Assembly (NCBI RefSeq): GCF_000299395.1
Contig: NC_018656.1
Location: 434,001 to 498,000 of the forward strand
Length of the DNA: 64,000 nucleotides
Origin: Candidatus Nitrosopumilus sediminis
GTDB taxonomy: Archaea; Thermoproteota; Nitrososphaeria; Nitrososphaerales; Nitrosopumilaceae
Direction: 5' to 3'
Shown: positions 25,656 through 35,212 of the stretch, piece by piece
Layout of the letters: each line of letters opens with the position of its first letter
Numbering within the stretch: position 1 is the stretch's first letter
Notes under the pieces: model-generated
What the model was told of the DNA's origin: nothing
The model's database searches: none
Seen by the model: only the letters and a program-made list of their open reading frames with translations
Position numbers and translations under genes: made by a program

Positions 25656-27022
25656 TTACTCTCACTCATGATGTTACGTAGTATATTCATTCCTTCAATT
25701 AGTATGTCTTCATTTTGACATGCTGAAAGCCTGATGAAATTCTTATAATCCCCAAATCCTTCCCCTGGTGCCACTGCCAAACCTTTTTCCAGTGTACTGT
25801 TGGCAAATTGAACTCCGTCAAATCCTTCTTGGTTGATTCTTGCAAAAAGGTACATTGCTCCATCTGGGATGACAAAATCTAATCCTATTTCACTTGCTTT
25901 CTGTGCCAACACATCTAGTCTGTTTTGTACCGTATTAGTATTATTGGATGTGTCTGCTTCAAGTGCTTTCATGGCTATGTATTGTATTGGCTCAGAGACA
26001 TTTGTCAAACATAGTGCTTCTAACTTTGCCATTTTTTCAATGATTTTTGAATCTGCAATGGCAAATCCTATTCTAAATCCAGTCATTGCATGAGATTTAG
26101 AAAATGATTGAGTTACAATGCTCTTTTCATAATTATAACTTAGAATGCTTTTCCAACTAGTTTTTGCGTATTGTGAATAAATTTCGTCACTTAATACATA
26201 GAGATTATTTTTCTTTGCAAGTTCAATAATGTCATCTTGCAATTTTTCATTCAGTATTTTTCCAGTTGGATTGTTTGGATAATTAAGTACAATCATTTTT
26301 GTATTTGGGTTAATTGTATTTTTGATTTGTTCTAATGATGGTTCCCATTTGTCTTCCAAAGTTGTATTGATGGTTCTGACTTTGATTCCTGAATTTAATG
26401 CACAATCTTTGTAAGCAGGCCATGCAGGCTCAATAACAATCATTTCATCTCCTGGATTGAGCAGTGTTGTTATTGCTGTGAAAATTGAAAATCTAGCTCC
26501 TGGACTAACTATAATATTTTCTTCTTTGACATCTACGTTAAATTTTTTGGATACGTATTTTGCAAGTGCCTCTCTAAACACTGGCATTCCTTTTGCTTGA
26601 CCATACTTTAGAAATCCTTTGTCGAATACTTCTTCTAATGCCTCTTTTACTATTTTTGGAGGTAAAAAGTCTGGTTCTCCAACTTCCATATGAATAATTT
26701 TTTTTCCTTGTGCTTCAAGTGATTTTGCTTTTAAGAAAATTGATAGATGTGTTTGTTTGTTATTTGATTGAACTTTTACTGATTCGTTCAAAAGAAAATT
26801 TAAAAATTTTGTAGCTATTGATTCATCGAGTTCAATGCTGTTACATAATGAAATTACTTTTCTACGGAGGATGTCTTCTCTTATTTCATCTGTCACTCCT
26901 TTGCCGATATTTTTTTTAACTTCTCCAATTTCTTTTGCAATGTCTGTTCTTGTTTTTAACAACTCTATCATTTTTAGAGTAACTTCCTCCATCTTATTCC
27001 GAAGATCATCAATGTCTGACAT
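25652..27022 (-). CDS. Chorismate mutase (AroQ) fused to a class I aminotransferase
   Basis: A 456-residue fusion. Residues 1-85 form an AroQ-type chorismate mutase: R8, R25, K36, D45, R48 and E49 fall at exactly the spacings of the E. coli active-site residues R11, R28, K39, D48, R51 and E52. Residues 95-456 are a PLP aminotransferase with VLNYPNNPTGK, YVLSDEIYSQYA and the PLP lysine in SFSKSHAMTGFRIGFA. The order chorismate to prephenate, then transamination, then TyrA suggests an aromatic or prephenate aminotransferase. Confidence 0.93.
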   Translation of the reverse strand: MSDIDDLRNKMEEVTLKMIELLKTRTDIAKEIGEVKKNIGKGVTDEIREDILRRKVISLCNSIELDESIATKFLNFLLNESVKVQSNNKQTHLSIFLKAKSLEAQGKKIIHMEVGEPDFLPPKIVKEALEEVFDKGFLKYGQAKGMPVFREALAKYVSKKFNVDVKEENIIVSPGARFSIFTAITTLLNPGDEMIVIEPAWPAYKDCALNSGIKVRTINTTLEDKWEPSLEQIKNTINPNTKMIVLNYPNNPTGKILNEKLQDDIIELAKKNNLYVLSDEIYSQYAKTSWKSILSYNYEKSIVTQSFSKSHAMTGFRIGFAIADSKIIEKMAKLEALCLTNVSEPIQYIAMKALEADTSNNTNTVQNRLDVLAQKASEIGLDFVIPDGAMYLFARINQEGFDGVQFANSTLEKGLAVAPGEGFGDYKNFIRLSACQNEDILIEGMNILRNIMSESK

Positions 27023-27026
27023 TTTC

Positions 27027-28124
27027 TTATAATGTTGGGCTGATTGCTCCTGAAATTAGGGCATGATCTGCTATGGTTAATGCTACAAGAGAATCTACTA
27101 CTGGAGGAGCTCTTGGTACGACACATGGATCGTGCCTTCCTTTAACTTGAAGAATTGTCTCTTTTTTTGTTTTGATATCGACTGTTTTTTGTTTTTGAGC
27201 AATAGATGACGCTGGCTTGAAAGCGATTCTCATGGTAATTGGCATTCCGTTTGAGATGCCTCCTAGGATTCCTCCAGATCTGTTTGTCTCTGTAACTATT
27301 TTTCCTCGTTTTATCGTATACAGGTCGTTGTTTTCTGAACCATAAAGTTCTGAACCTGCAAATCCTGAACCAAATTCAATTCCTTTTACAGATGGAATTG
27401 AAAATATAGCTTTACTCAAATCTGATTCTAATGAGCTAAAAATTGGTTCACCTAATCCTACCGGAACTTTTGTTGTAACTGATTCTATAATCCCTCCTAG
27501 AGAATCTCCTTTCTTTCTAGCATCTAGAATACTCTCTCTCATTATTTTTGCTGTCTTATTTTCAGGACAACGAACTTCATTTTTATAAATAGAACTAATC
27601 ATCTTTTCATTAAATTCTCTTTCCATCTTTATTTTTCCAATTTGTGCTGTGAATGAATTTGTTTCAATTCCTAATGTTACTTTAAGTAATTTTCTTGCAA
27701 TAGCACCTCCCATCACATGCGTTGCAGTTAATCTTCCAGAAAATCTTCCTCCTCCTCTATGATCATTGAAATGATTATATTTTGTCATGGCTGGATAATC
27801 TGAATGGCCTGGTCTAAGTTTTGTTTTCAAATTTTCATAATCTTTTGATTTTTGGTCACTATTCCAAATCACCATTGTGATTGGTGCTCCTGTTGTATAT
27901 CCTCTAAAGACTCCTGAGATTATCTCAACAATGTCTCCTTCCTTTCTTTGAGTCGAGATTAGATTTTGACCTGGCTTTCTAAGATCTAGCATTTTTTGAA
28001 TATCTTTTTCATCAATCTCCAATCCTGCTGGACATCCATCTAAAACGGCACCAATGGATTTTCCATGGCTTTCACCAAAACTTGTTAAAACAAGACGCTG
28101 ACCAATAGAACTTCCCGGCAACAT
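27027..28124 (-). CDS. aroC: Chorismate synthase (AroC)
   Basis: A 365-residue chorismate synthase, the FMN-dependent last step of the shikimate route. Motifs: LTSFGESHGKSIGAVLDGCPAG at the N-terminus, RPGHSDYPAMTKYNHFNDHRGGGRFSGR, GGILGGISNGMPI and RHDPCVVPRAPPVVDS. It has its own TATA-like AATTATAAAC about 27 nt upstream (around 28152) and is separated from aroA by a 328-nt gap that holds a structured RNA candidate. Confidence 0.97.
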   Translation of the reverse strand: MLPGSSIGQRLVLTSFGESHGKSIGAVLDGCPAGLEIDEKDIQKMLDLRKPGQNLISTQRKEGDIVEIISGVFRGYTTGAPITMVIWNSDQKSKDYENLKTKLRPGHSDYPAMTKYNHFNDHRGGGRFSGRLTATHVMGGAIARKLLKVTLGIETNSFTAQIGKIKMEREFNEKMISSIYKNEVRCPENKTAKIMRESILDARKKGDSLGGIIESVTTKVPVGLGEPIFSSLESDLSKAIFSIPSVKGIEFGSGFAGSELYGSENNDLYTIKRGKIVTETNRSGGILGGISNGMPITMRIAFKPASSIAQKQKTVDIKTKKETILQVKGRHDPCVVPRAPPVVDSLVALTIADHALISGAISPTL

Positions 28125-28335
28125 ATTATCAAAGCTAATCGATGTTTATAATTCCTCATTCTGAAATTTATCAAAATCCTACGGGTTGGGTTCTAATTTT
28201 TTTGACTAGTATCTTATACCTGTTTAAAAATTATATAATAATTGGATAAATTATGAAATAATTATAATATATTCTTAAATATTAGAATTACATACATTAA
28301 ATATGCAAAATCGTGTAAATTATAAAGAATAGTTT

Positions 28336-28420
28336 GCGCGGCCCTGCGAAAAAGACATGTTATCTACGCAAAAGCGTTGTGGGTGAGGAGAATGCTTTTC
28401 ACCCTATACAGGGTCGCGCC
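28336..28420 (+). ncRNA. Novel structured RNA candidate between aroC and aroA
   Basis: A GC-rich island of about 85 nt in very AT-rich sequence. Outer stem: GCGCGGCCCTG (28336-28346) pairs with CAGGGTCGCGC (28409-28419), 11 pairs with one G-U. Inside are hairpin ACGC-AAAA-GCGT (28366-28377) and a 10-pair hairpin GGGTGAGGAG-AATG-CTTTTCACCC (28381-28404). Upstream are TATA-like elements (AATTATAAAG, TTAAATATG); downstream is T7. The plus orientation, opposite to aroA and aroC, is inferred from promoter and T-tract. It fits no tRNA, 5S, SRP or C/D pattern. The remainder of the 28125-28452 gap is AT-rich, with only the aroC promoter recognised. Confidence 0.6.
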
Positions 28421-28433
28421 TTTTACCTCTCTG

Positions 28434-28447
28434 TTTTTTTAAAAAAA
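28434..28447. terminator. T7A7 tract, probable bidirectional terminator
   Basis: TTTTTTT (28434-28440) followed directly by AAAAAAA (28441-28447). Read on plus it ends the structured RNA; read on minus it gives an oligo-T just after the aroA stop (28453). Archaeal polymerase terminates on oligo-U, so one palindromic tract could serve both directions. Confidence 0.5.
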
Positions 28448-28452
28448 TTATT

Positions 28453-29721
28453 TTACTGAATATGGATATTTGCACCCATGCGCTTCATCTCTTCTACAAA
28501 ATTTGGATATGATACTTTGACTGATTCTGGATCCGTTACAGTACAATTTCCTACATACATTCCTGCAATACAAAAAGCCATGAATAATCTGTGGTCTTCT
28601 TCTGAATTTAAATCGGCTCCTGTCATTTTTTCAGATGATTCTAAAATTAACCCATCATCTTTTTCTTGAATTTTAATTCCTAGTTTTACAAGCTCTCTTG
28701 ACACAATTGCTATTCTATCGGTTTCTTTGAGTCTTGCATGTTTTACATTAAAAATTTCAATAGGATTTGATGATTTTAATGCTAAAATTGCAAGTGGTGG
28801 AAGAAGGTCGGGGGAATTACTCAAATCAAATTTTCCTCCTCTTAGTTTTTCAGGTGTTTTAATTTTAATTTGTTCATCGTCTACTGTAACTTCAACTCCT
28901 AATTGTTCTAAAATATCAATGAAGATTTCGTCGCCTTGTGGTAGATTTCCAATATCTCCTTTTACTATAATATCTTCTCCACATAAGACATTTGCAGAAA
29001 GCAAGAGTGCAAGACTTGAGAAATCTATCGGGACAGTAAATTTACATTCTTTGTAGATTTGTGGCGAAATGTTGTATCTTTTGTATGGAATTAATGTTTG
29101 AACTGTAACACCAAATTTTCTCATTGTAGATATCGTTGCATCAAGATATGGTTTTGATACTAAATTTCCTTCAATCATTAAATTTATTCCATTTTCAGTT
29201 AATGGTGCGCAAATCAATAATGCTGAAATAAATTGACTAGATAGATTTCCTGGAATTTTAACTTCTCCCCCAACTATTTTCCCTTTAATTTTGATTGGAG
29301 GTTTTCCATCTGTTGAACTACATTCTGCTCCTATACTTGTTAGTGCATCTAAGAGCGGCTGCATTGGTCTTTTTTGCAAGCTTGAATCTCCTGTAAGTGT
29401 GATCTCCTCAGAAAATAAACTGGCAATTGCTGAGGCTATTCTCATGGTAGTTCCTGAGTTTTCTGTATTGATTTCAGGTACTTTTGTGCCTATTTTGATG
29501 GGATTTTTAACAATAATTGATGAATTTTTAATTTCGATATCTGCTCCAAATTTTTTACATGCTTCAATTGTTGCATTTGTGTCTGCTGAAAATAACACGT
29601 TTTCTACAGAACTATTTTTTCCAGCCAGTGATGCAAGAAAAATTGCTCTGTGTGAGTAGCTCTTGTTTGGTGGACATGCTATATCTCCCGAAATTTTTGA
29701 TTTTTCGACTTTACACTTCAT
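28453..29721 (-). CDS. aroA: 3-phosphoshikimate 1-carboxyvinyltransferase (EPSP synthase, AroA)
   Basis: A 422-residue EPSP synthase joining shikimate-3-phosphate and phosphoenolpyruvate. Visible are ACPPNKSYSHRAIFLASLA (substrate lysine and SR), NSGTTMRIASAIASL, the GDSSLQKRPMQPLLDALTSIGAEC block and LKETDRIAIVSRELVKLG near the end. Length is typical. The start overlaps the 3' end of the shikimate kinase frame by 11 nt, supporting one operon. Confidence 0.96.
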   Translation of the reverse strand: MKCKVEKSKISGDIACPPNKSYSHRAIFLASLAGKNSSVENVLFSADTNATIEACKKFGADIEIKNSSIIVKNPIKIGTKVPEINTENSGTTMRIASAIASLFSEEITLTGDSSLQKRPMQPLLDALTSIGAECSSTDGKPPIKIKGKIVGGEVKIPGNLSSQFISALLICAPLTENGINLMIEGNLVSKPYLDATISTMRKFGVTVQTLIPYKRYNISPQIYKECKFTVPIDFSSLALLLSANVLCGEDIIVKGDIGNLPQGDEIFIDILEQLGVEVTVDDEQIKIKTPEKLRGGKFDLSNSPDLLPPLAILALKSSNPIEIFNVKHARLKETDRIAIVSRELVKLGIKIQEKDDGLILESSEKMTGADLNSEEDHRLFMAFCIAGMYVGNCTVTDPESVKVSYPNFVEEMKRMGANIHIQ

Positions 29722-30567
29722 GAACTTCTGCCTTTTTGTTATTAATTTTTGAAACGATTACATGTCCCTCTAATGTTGAAAATACTTTTTTTATCGTTGT
29801 TTCATTTTCTTTTTTTGTAACTGCAGCTATTGATGGGCCATTCCCTGAAACTGATGCGCCTAATGCTCCTTTTTCAATTAAATCTGTAATTATTTTTGGC
29901 TCTGAATTTAAAATAGATGATGTGGCCAATCCATTAATTATCATTGCATCCCAATAATCTGCTTTTCTGGATAATTCCCATGCCTTATCAAATATTGATG
30001 AAAAGATTTTTAATTTTTTAGGTTTCCTCTTTTTCTATTTTTTGGAATAAAAATAACTGCGACTAGATTGGATGGTGCTTTTTCAAAATGAATTCTCTTT
30101 TTCTTTGCATTATCTGTAACATTAAATCCTCCATAATAACATGAACAAGCATCATCATATGCACCTGTGATGCTGACTTTGGATTCAATTGATGCATCAA
30201 CCCCTGCAAGTAAAATTTGTTGATCAGTGAGCTTTGGTTTGAATATTTTTGCACATGCCATTGCAACTGCTGAAGAAATTGCACTGGAGCTTTTTAATCC
30301 ATAACCTGTGGGAATTTCTGAATCTAGTTTAATTGATATCTTGTTTTGCTCTAAATCTTTTTTTGAAACTATTTTTTCAATGGTTTTGTTGATTAATCGT
30401 GAACTAAGACTCTTATTTTCAGATTCAATTATTATTCCCTTGCCTAGGCTTGTCTCTACAGTTGCCTCGACTTTCAATTCTATTCCTAATGTAGCTCCTT
30501 TTTGGTTTGCAATTGCATTTACCAGTGAGACTGCGCCATGAACGGTAGCATGTGCTTTTGCCATCAA
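29711..30567 (-). CDS. aroK: Archaeal (GHMP-type) shikimate kinase, frameshifted
   Basis: One gene in two frames. The first frame (30567-30010) holds the start MAKAHATVHGAVSLVNAI and the GHMP ATP loop PTGYGLKSSSAISSAVAMAC, and ends GNLKN-stop. The next frame continues LKIFSSIFDKAWELSRKADYWDAMIINGLATSSIL and the C-terminal GHMP glycine motif GALGASVSGNGPSIAAV, ending at 29711. Adding one A to the A6 run at the junction (plus-strand T6, 30014-30019) rejoins them as NLKKLKIFSS. It phosphorylates shikimate; no other candidate kinase is in the cluster, so function is probably retained. Confidence 0.85.
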
Positions 30568-31385
30568 AATCCTCCTAACAGTGCTTTTTTCATGGCATTA
30601 TAAGGTGCTTCTATACCGTGCCAAATCTCAAAAGATCTGACTGCTTGACCTAGAAGCATTTCATAACCGTAAATTATGATTGACTTTTTTTCTTTTGCAT
30701 TTTTAATAAAATCTGTATTCATTGGCATATACACAATGTCGTAAACAATTGTTTTTTCATTTATCCCATCTAAAGAAATTGGACTGGGTTCATTTCTTAG
30801 ACCTATTGATGTTGCATTAACTATGATGTCGTAATCTTTTGCTGACTCTTTTACATCTTCAATTTTTATAGCATTTGCATCTAGTCCTATACTTTTTGCA
30901 AATTTTGAAAGATCTTTTGCTTTTTCTAATGTTCTGTTGGCAATGGTTATGCTTTTTGCTTTTTCTTTTGCAAACCCTGCAACTATTGCTCTTGCAGCTC
31001 CGCCTGCACCAAGAAGGAGAACTTTGGTGTCTGAAATTTTTAATTCTTTTTTCTTAAACGGCTCTAAAAATCCGTCCATATCTGTATTGTATCCTTTTAG
31101 AACTCCGTCTTTGTTTGAAACTGTATTTACTGCGCCAATAAGGCTGCATGATTCATCTATTTTATCTAAATATTTCATCATTTCTATTTTATGTGGAATT
31201 GTAACGTTAAACCCATCAATTTTGATCTTCTTTAGTCCTTCTATGCCCTCAGCTAATTCTCCCTTTGGAATTCTATATGCGATGTATGAAGAATCTAAAT
31301 TCATTTCTCTAAATGCTGCACTGTGAATATTTGGAGACAATGAATGATCAATAGGATCTCCAATCACTGCAAATGATTTGCTCAT
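30564..31385 (-). CDS. aroE: Shikimate dehydrogenase (AroE)
   Basis: A 273-residue NADP-dependent enzyme reducing 3-dehydroshikimate. Motifs: IGDPIDHSLSPNIHSAAF (substrate serines), FNVTIPHK with the catalytic lysine, YNTDMDGF, the nucleotide loop LLGAGGAARAIV and NRTLEKA. It overlaps the shikimate kinase start by 4 nt, giving coupled translation. Confidence 0.96.
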   Translation of the reverse strand: MSKSFAVIGDPIDHSLSPNIHSAAFREMNLDSSYIAYRIPKGELAEGIEGLKKIKIDGFNVTIPHKIEMMKYLDKIDESCSLIGAVNTVSNKDGVLKGYNTDMDGFLEPFKKKELKISDTKVLLLGAGGAARAIVAGFAKEKAKSITIANRTLEKAKDLSKFAKSIGLDANAIKIEDVKESAKDYDIIVNATSIGLRNEPSPISLDGINEKTIVYDIVYMPMNTDFIKNAKEKKSIIIYGYEMLLGQAVRSFEIWHGIEAPYNAMKKALLGGF

Positions 31386-31433
31386 CTTATTTTTTTAAAG
31401 TATTATGATTGATTTAAACTCTCAACTAAGATG

Positions 31434-32108
31434 CTATGCTTTTTTTAAATTTACAATTTTTTTAACTTCATCCACACTGAATTGTCCAGGGGCAACTGCT
31501 TTTCCCAGCGACACGTAAGTATATGGACTGCCCAAATATAGGCACAAAATTCTTGAAATTCTACCATAATCCCCCATGGCAAATGAAATAAGGTTGATTT
31601 TTCCCTTCTTACTATACAATTCTAACATTCTGGTGGAGTCGTCTGTTGATTTTGCAGTACATACAATTTTAACATTTGATGAAAATTTACTCATCTGATT
31701 AATCTTCTTTTTTAATTCTGGTGATTTTGGTGTTTTTCTAAAATCATGCCATGACACAAGCAATGTTGTCTTTGTTGATTTTAGATATTTTGTCAAATCT
31801 GAATTTTTTTTCAGCGTATTAAATTCTACATCTAAGAGGAATGGATTGTATTCTGCAATGAGTTTTAGAATTGCAATTCTTTCTTTCTCATTTCCTGAAA
31901 ATTTACCTCCTTCTGATTTTGGTCTTAGTGTACAAACTATTCTGTTCAGATCTTTTTTAATTATCTCTAATGTTTTTGGAATTTGCTCTTTCTTTAAAAA
32001 ATCAAATCTTACTTCGACAAAATCTGATTTTGATAATGCTGTTTTTAATGTTTTTTTAGTTTTATCTGGCGTGTTTTCTGCAACTGATACGCAGGTTTTG
32101 TATTTCAT
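31434..32108 (-). CDS. aroD: 3-dehydroquinate dehydratase, type I (AroD)
   Basis: A 224-residue class I dehydroquinase. The Schiff-base lysine lies in NVKIVCTAKSTDDS and the catalytic histidine in LLVSWHDFRKTP; VEVRFDFLKKEQ near the start is typical. The end, SPYTYVSLGKAVAPGQFSVDEVKKI, has the family AxPGQ motif. It overlaps the DHQ synthase gene by 4 nt. Confidence 0.95.
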   Translation of the reverse strand: MKYKTCVSVAENTPDKTKKTLKTALSKSDFVEVRFDFLKKEQIPKTLEIIKKDLNRIVCTLRPKSEGGKFSGNEKERIAILKLIAEYNPFLLDVEFNTLKKNSDLTKYLKSTKTTLLVSWHDFRKTPKSPELKKKINQMSKFSSNVKIVCTAKSTDDSTRMLELYSKKGKINLISFAMGDYGRISRILCLYLGSPYTYVSLGKAVAPGQFSVDEVKKIVNLKKA

Positions 32109-33163
32109 TTTTCTAAAATATACTCATCTGAAACTTCCATTCCAAAATGTCTGCCTGTTGCTGGTTTTGAATGGACCATAACTGTATCTCCTTTCTTAAG
32201 GTGGGTTACTGAAACTAGCTGTCCGTTTGGTTTTACAAATCGAATTGTTTCTGCATCTTGTGCAATGATTCCTCCTGTTTCTCCTCCTACCGTGGCTTTA
32301 ATCATCAACATTGGTCTTCTCTCTATTTTTGATCTTCCAACCGTTGCCCTTCTTGCTTTGCCTTTTGAATTAAGGATTAATACTTCGGAACCTGTTTCTA
32401 CTTCTGAAAGATAGTTTGTTGTTCCATCTGGGGATAATGTATAGCAATGAACTGCGCCTGCATTTACTCTAAATGGTCTTGGTGATGTAAATGATGAGCC
32501 AACTGATTCATTATGTACTAGAAATAGAAAGTTAGATCTACTTCCAATCAACATCCCTTCGCCTTTGTGAAGCATTGATGCTGTATCTACACACACTCTT
32601 TCTCCGTCTCCCACTTCTTTGATTTCTGTAATTTTGGCAGGTTTCATGTCGAAACTCTTTGTTCCCAAGTATATCATGACCTCTCTTACTTCGTTTATTG
32701 AAGAAGTGCTGAAAATTACTCCGTCTACTCCTACCTCTAAAATTGAAAACATTTTCCTGACTTCTTCAGGAGTCCTTGCAATTGCAAAGATTTTGGTATG
32801 AATCTTGTGTAGTTTGGCAATGATGTTCTCTAGTGGGATAATTTTCCAATCTTTTACTTCTACTATGACAAAATCTAATCCCTTCTTTGCAATGTTGAGA
32901 ACATTTTCAATGTCTGAGTTTGATAGAATCTGGAATTTTCTGCCTGTCTTTTTGCCCTTTGGTTTTGTTCCTTCTTTATCTAACACTACATAGTTTGCAG
33001 CACTTGAGGGAAATACTGTTTGAAGTTTTGTTTTTTTCTTGCCTATTTTTTTAGGATCTATATACACCATCTTGATCCCCTCCTCTTCTAGCTGAGGCAA
33101 AAATTTAGCTAATTGTGTCTGAGACACTTTGGGTGAAATTATTAATTCTCTTGTTTTACTCAA
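32105..33163 (-). CDS. aroB': 3-dehydroquinate synthase II (archaeal type)
   Basis: A 352-residue archaeal dehydroquinate synthase, unrelated to bacterial AroB. It deaminates and cyclises the ADTH intermediate to 3-dehydroquinate. Family blocks: LEVGVDGVIFSTSSINEVREVM, GDGERVCVDTASMLHKGEGMLIGSRSNFLFLVHNES, FRVNAGAVHCYTLSPDGTTNYLSE and the terminal VTHLKKGDTVMVHSKPATGRHFGMEV. It overlaps the ADTH synthase end by 8 nt. Confidence 0.95.
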   Translation of the reverse strand: MSKTRELIISPKVSQTQLAKFLPQLEEEGIKMVYIDPKKIGKKKTKLQTVFPSSAANYVVLDKEGTKPKGKKTGRKFQILSNSDIENVLNIAKKGLDFVIVEVKDWKIIPLENIIAKLHKIHTKIFAIARTPEEVRKMFSILEVGVDGVIFSTSSINEVREVMIYLGTKSFDMKPAKITEIKEVGDGERVCVDTASMLHKGEGMLIGSRSNFLFLVHNESVGSSFTSPRPFRVNAGAVHCYTLSPDGTTNYLSEVETGSEVLILNSKGKARRATVGRSKIERRPMLMIKATVGGETGGIIAQDAETIRFVKPNGQLVSVTHLKKGDTVMVHSKPATGRHFGMEVSDEYILEK

Positions 33164-33938
33164 TTTTTTTCATTGCTTCCTTAGCAGTTCCTTTTCTGAA
33201 AATTATTTCAGCTAATGCTTCTACCATTTTTTCAGGTGTTTTATGTGCAAAGATGTTTCTACCATATGTGACTCCTTTGGCTCCTGCAGTCATTGCGTCT
33301 TCAGTCATTTGAAGAATATCTAAATCTGTTTTTGCTTTAGGTCCGCCTGCAATTACAATTGGAACTGGTGTGGTCTTTACAATTTTTGAAAATGAATCCA
33401 CATCTCCTGTGTATAACGTTTTAACGATATCTGCACCACACTCTGCTCCGATTCTTGCAACATGTCCTACAATTTCTGGGTCGTGTGGGTTTTTGATATT
33501 TTCTCCTCTAGGATACATCATTGCTAAAAGTGGCATTCCCCATTTGTGGCATTGATCTGCAGTCATTCCAAGTTGTTCTAACATCTCAGGTTCTTCCTTC
33601 CCTCCGATGTTGATGTGCAATGAAACTCCATCTGCACCCATTGCAACTGCTTCTTTTACAGTTCCAGTAAGCATCTTGCGATTAGGTGACAATGATAATG
33701 ATGTACTGCTTGAAAAATGAACTAAAATTCCAATTTTGGTTGGTTTTGGTAATGATTTGATAATTCCTTTGTTGATTATTACACTGGTGAGTCCATGTCC
33801 TTCACATTTGTAAATCATTTCTGCTGGCTTTTCAAGGCCCTCAATAGGTCCGTTTGAAATTCCATGATCCATTGGAATACATAACATTCTTCCTTTTCTT
33901 AGAATTCGATTAAGTCTGATTTGATTTCCTGATACCAT
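33156..33938 (-). CDS. 2-amino-3,7-dideoxy-D-threo-hept-6-ulosonate (ADTH) synthase
   Basis: A 260-residue class I aldolase-like enzyme that starts the archaeal shikimate route from aspartate semialdehyde and a ketosugar phosphate. Seen: [34 protein letters not shown] with the Schiff-base lysine, and [13 protein letters not shown]. It is the promoter-proximal gene of the block; a TTTTTAAG lies about 27 nt upstream. The related fructose-bisphosphate aldolase function is less likely given the neighbours. Confidence 0.92.
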   Translation of the reverse strand: MVSGNQIRLNRILRKGRMLCIPMDHGISNGPIEGLEKPAEMIYKCEGHGLTSVIINKGIIKSLPKPTKIGILVHFSSSTSLSLSPNRKMLTGTVKEAVAMGADGVSLHINIGGKEEPEMLEQLGMTADQCHKWGMPLLAMMYPRGENIKNPHDPEIVGHVARIGAECGADIVKTLYTGDVDSFSKIVKTTPVPIVIAGGPKAKTDLDILQMTEDAMTAGAKGVTYGRNIFAHKTPEKMVEALAEIIFRKGTAKEAMKKIE

Positions 33939-34093
33939 ATTCTGATCTGCTTTTTGTGCCCTACTTAAAAATAATGTGAATCTTCTAACTTGTCTTTCTC
34001 AAAAATTGAGCACAAATCACTTATTTTGTATAATTCATTTTGTTCATCATTTCTGTCAAGGATTAAATAGAAATTCTAAGGGATGAAGATCAC

Positions 34094-35212
34094 TTGAGTC
34101 AGACTACTGAACAGATACAAAAAAGCGATATCAAAGACATTTTAGAAAACTCTCTTAATGGAAAAAGACCTGGTCCTGAAGACTGCTTGAGATTATTAGA
34201 GTCTGACGATGTTCATCTGATGGGTCTTGTTTCTGGACATTTGACAAGAAAACAATTTGGCAAAAAAGCTTCTTTTGTAAATAACATAATTTTGAATTAT
34301 ACTAATGTCTGTATTACTGATTGTAAGTTCTGTGCATTTTATAGATCTCCTGGGGCTGAAGATTCCTACACTTTAACTCTAGATGAAATTGAAGCTAGGG
34401 TAAAAGCTGCTTATGATATGTTTAAGATCCGCCAAGTTTTGATTCAAGGAGGACACAATCCAAATTTGAAGATTGAATATTACGAAGATGCATTTAGAAT
34501 GATAAGAGAAAAATTCCCAAGTGTTGGGGTTCATGGATTATCTACATCTGAAATTGATATGATTGCAAGGGTTGAAAAATCATCCACAAAAGAAATCTTG
34601 TCTAGACTGAAAGATTCTGGTTTGCAATCAATGCCTGGAGCAGGAGCTGAAATCTTAACTGATTCCGTAAAAGACATTATCAGTCCAAAGAAAATCTCAA
34701 GCGATGCTTGGATTAGAATAATGGATGAGGCTCATTCTCTTGGAATCCCATCTTCTGCAACAATGATGTATGGCCATGTTGAAAACAATCACGATATTGT
34801 TGAACACTTTACCAAACTTGTAAAACTACAAGAAAAAACCAAAGGATTCATGGCATTTATTCCCTGGAATTTTGAACCAAACAATACTTTGATGCATGAA
34901 GAAGGAATTGTCGAATATGGTACTGGCGGCATCCAGCTTTTGAAAATGATTGCTATCTCGAGACTTGTCTTTGATGGATTAATCCCACACATCCAATCTT
35001 CATGGCTAACTAATGGGGTTGGTATGGCTCAACTTGCTTTACAATACGGGGCTGATGATTTTGGCGGAACACTAATTGGAGAAGAAGTCGTCTCATGCAC
35101 AGGAGCTCGTTCCACCGAACTTACGGATAAAATTATCATAGATGCTATTCATCAAATTGGCTATAAAGTAGAAGAACGAGATAATTTTTACAATCCTATT
35201 TCTATATTATAG
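34094..35212 (+). CDS. mqnC: MqnC-like radical SAM enzyme (dehypoxanthine futalosine cyclase)
   Basis: A 372-residue radical SAM protein starting at TTG. The 4Fe-4S motif is C73, C77 and C80 (CITDCKFCAFYR). Diagnostic blocks are QVLIQGGHNPNLKIEYYED, SMPGAGAEIL, SATMMYGHVENNHDIVEH, MAFIPWNFEPNN and IPHIQSSWLTNGVGMAQLALQYGADDFGG, which match MqnC better than CofH. It would form the bicyclic ring of the futalosine menaquinone pathway. It converges with a UbiD decarboxylase, overlapping by 6 nt. Confidence 0.82.
   Translation: MSQTTEQIQKSDIKDILENSLNGKRPGPEDCLRLLESDDVHLMGLVSGHLTRKQFGKKASFVNNIILNYTNVCITDCKFCAFYRSPGAEDSYTLTLDEIEARVKAAYDMFKIRQVLIQGGHNPNLKIEYYEDAFRMIREKFPSVGVHGLSTSEIDMIARVEKSSTKEILSRLKDSGLQSMPGAGAEILTDSVKDIISPKKISSDAWIRIMDEAHSLGIPSSATMMYGHVENNHDIVEHFTKLVKLQEKTKGFMAFIPWNFEPNNTLMHEEGIVEYGTGGIQLLKMIAISRLVFDGLIPHIQSSWLTNGVGMAQLALQYGADDFGGTLIGEEVVSCTGARSTELTDKIIIDAIHQIGYKVEERDNFYNPISIL

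Noticed and set aside
28336-28420. tRNA, 5S or SRP RNA identity for the GC-rich island
   Set aside because: Stem lengths and loops fit none: no D/T arms, too short for 5S or SRP, no C/D boxes.
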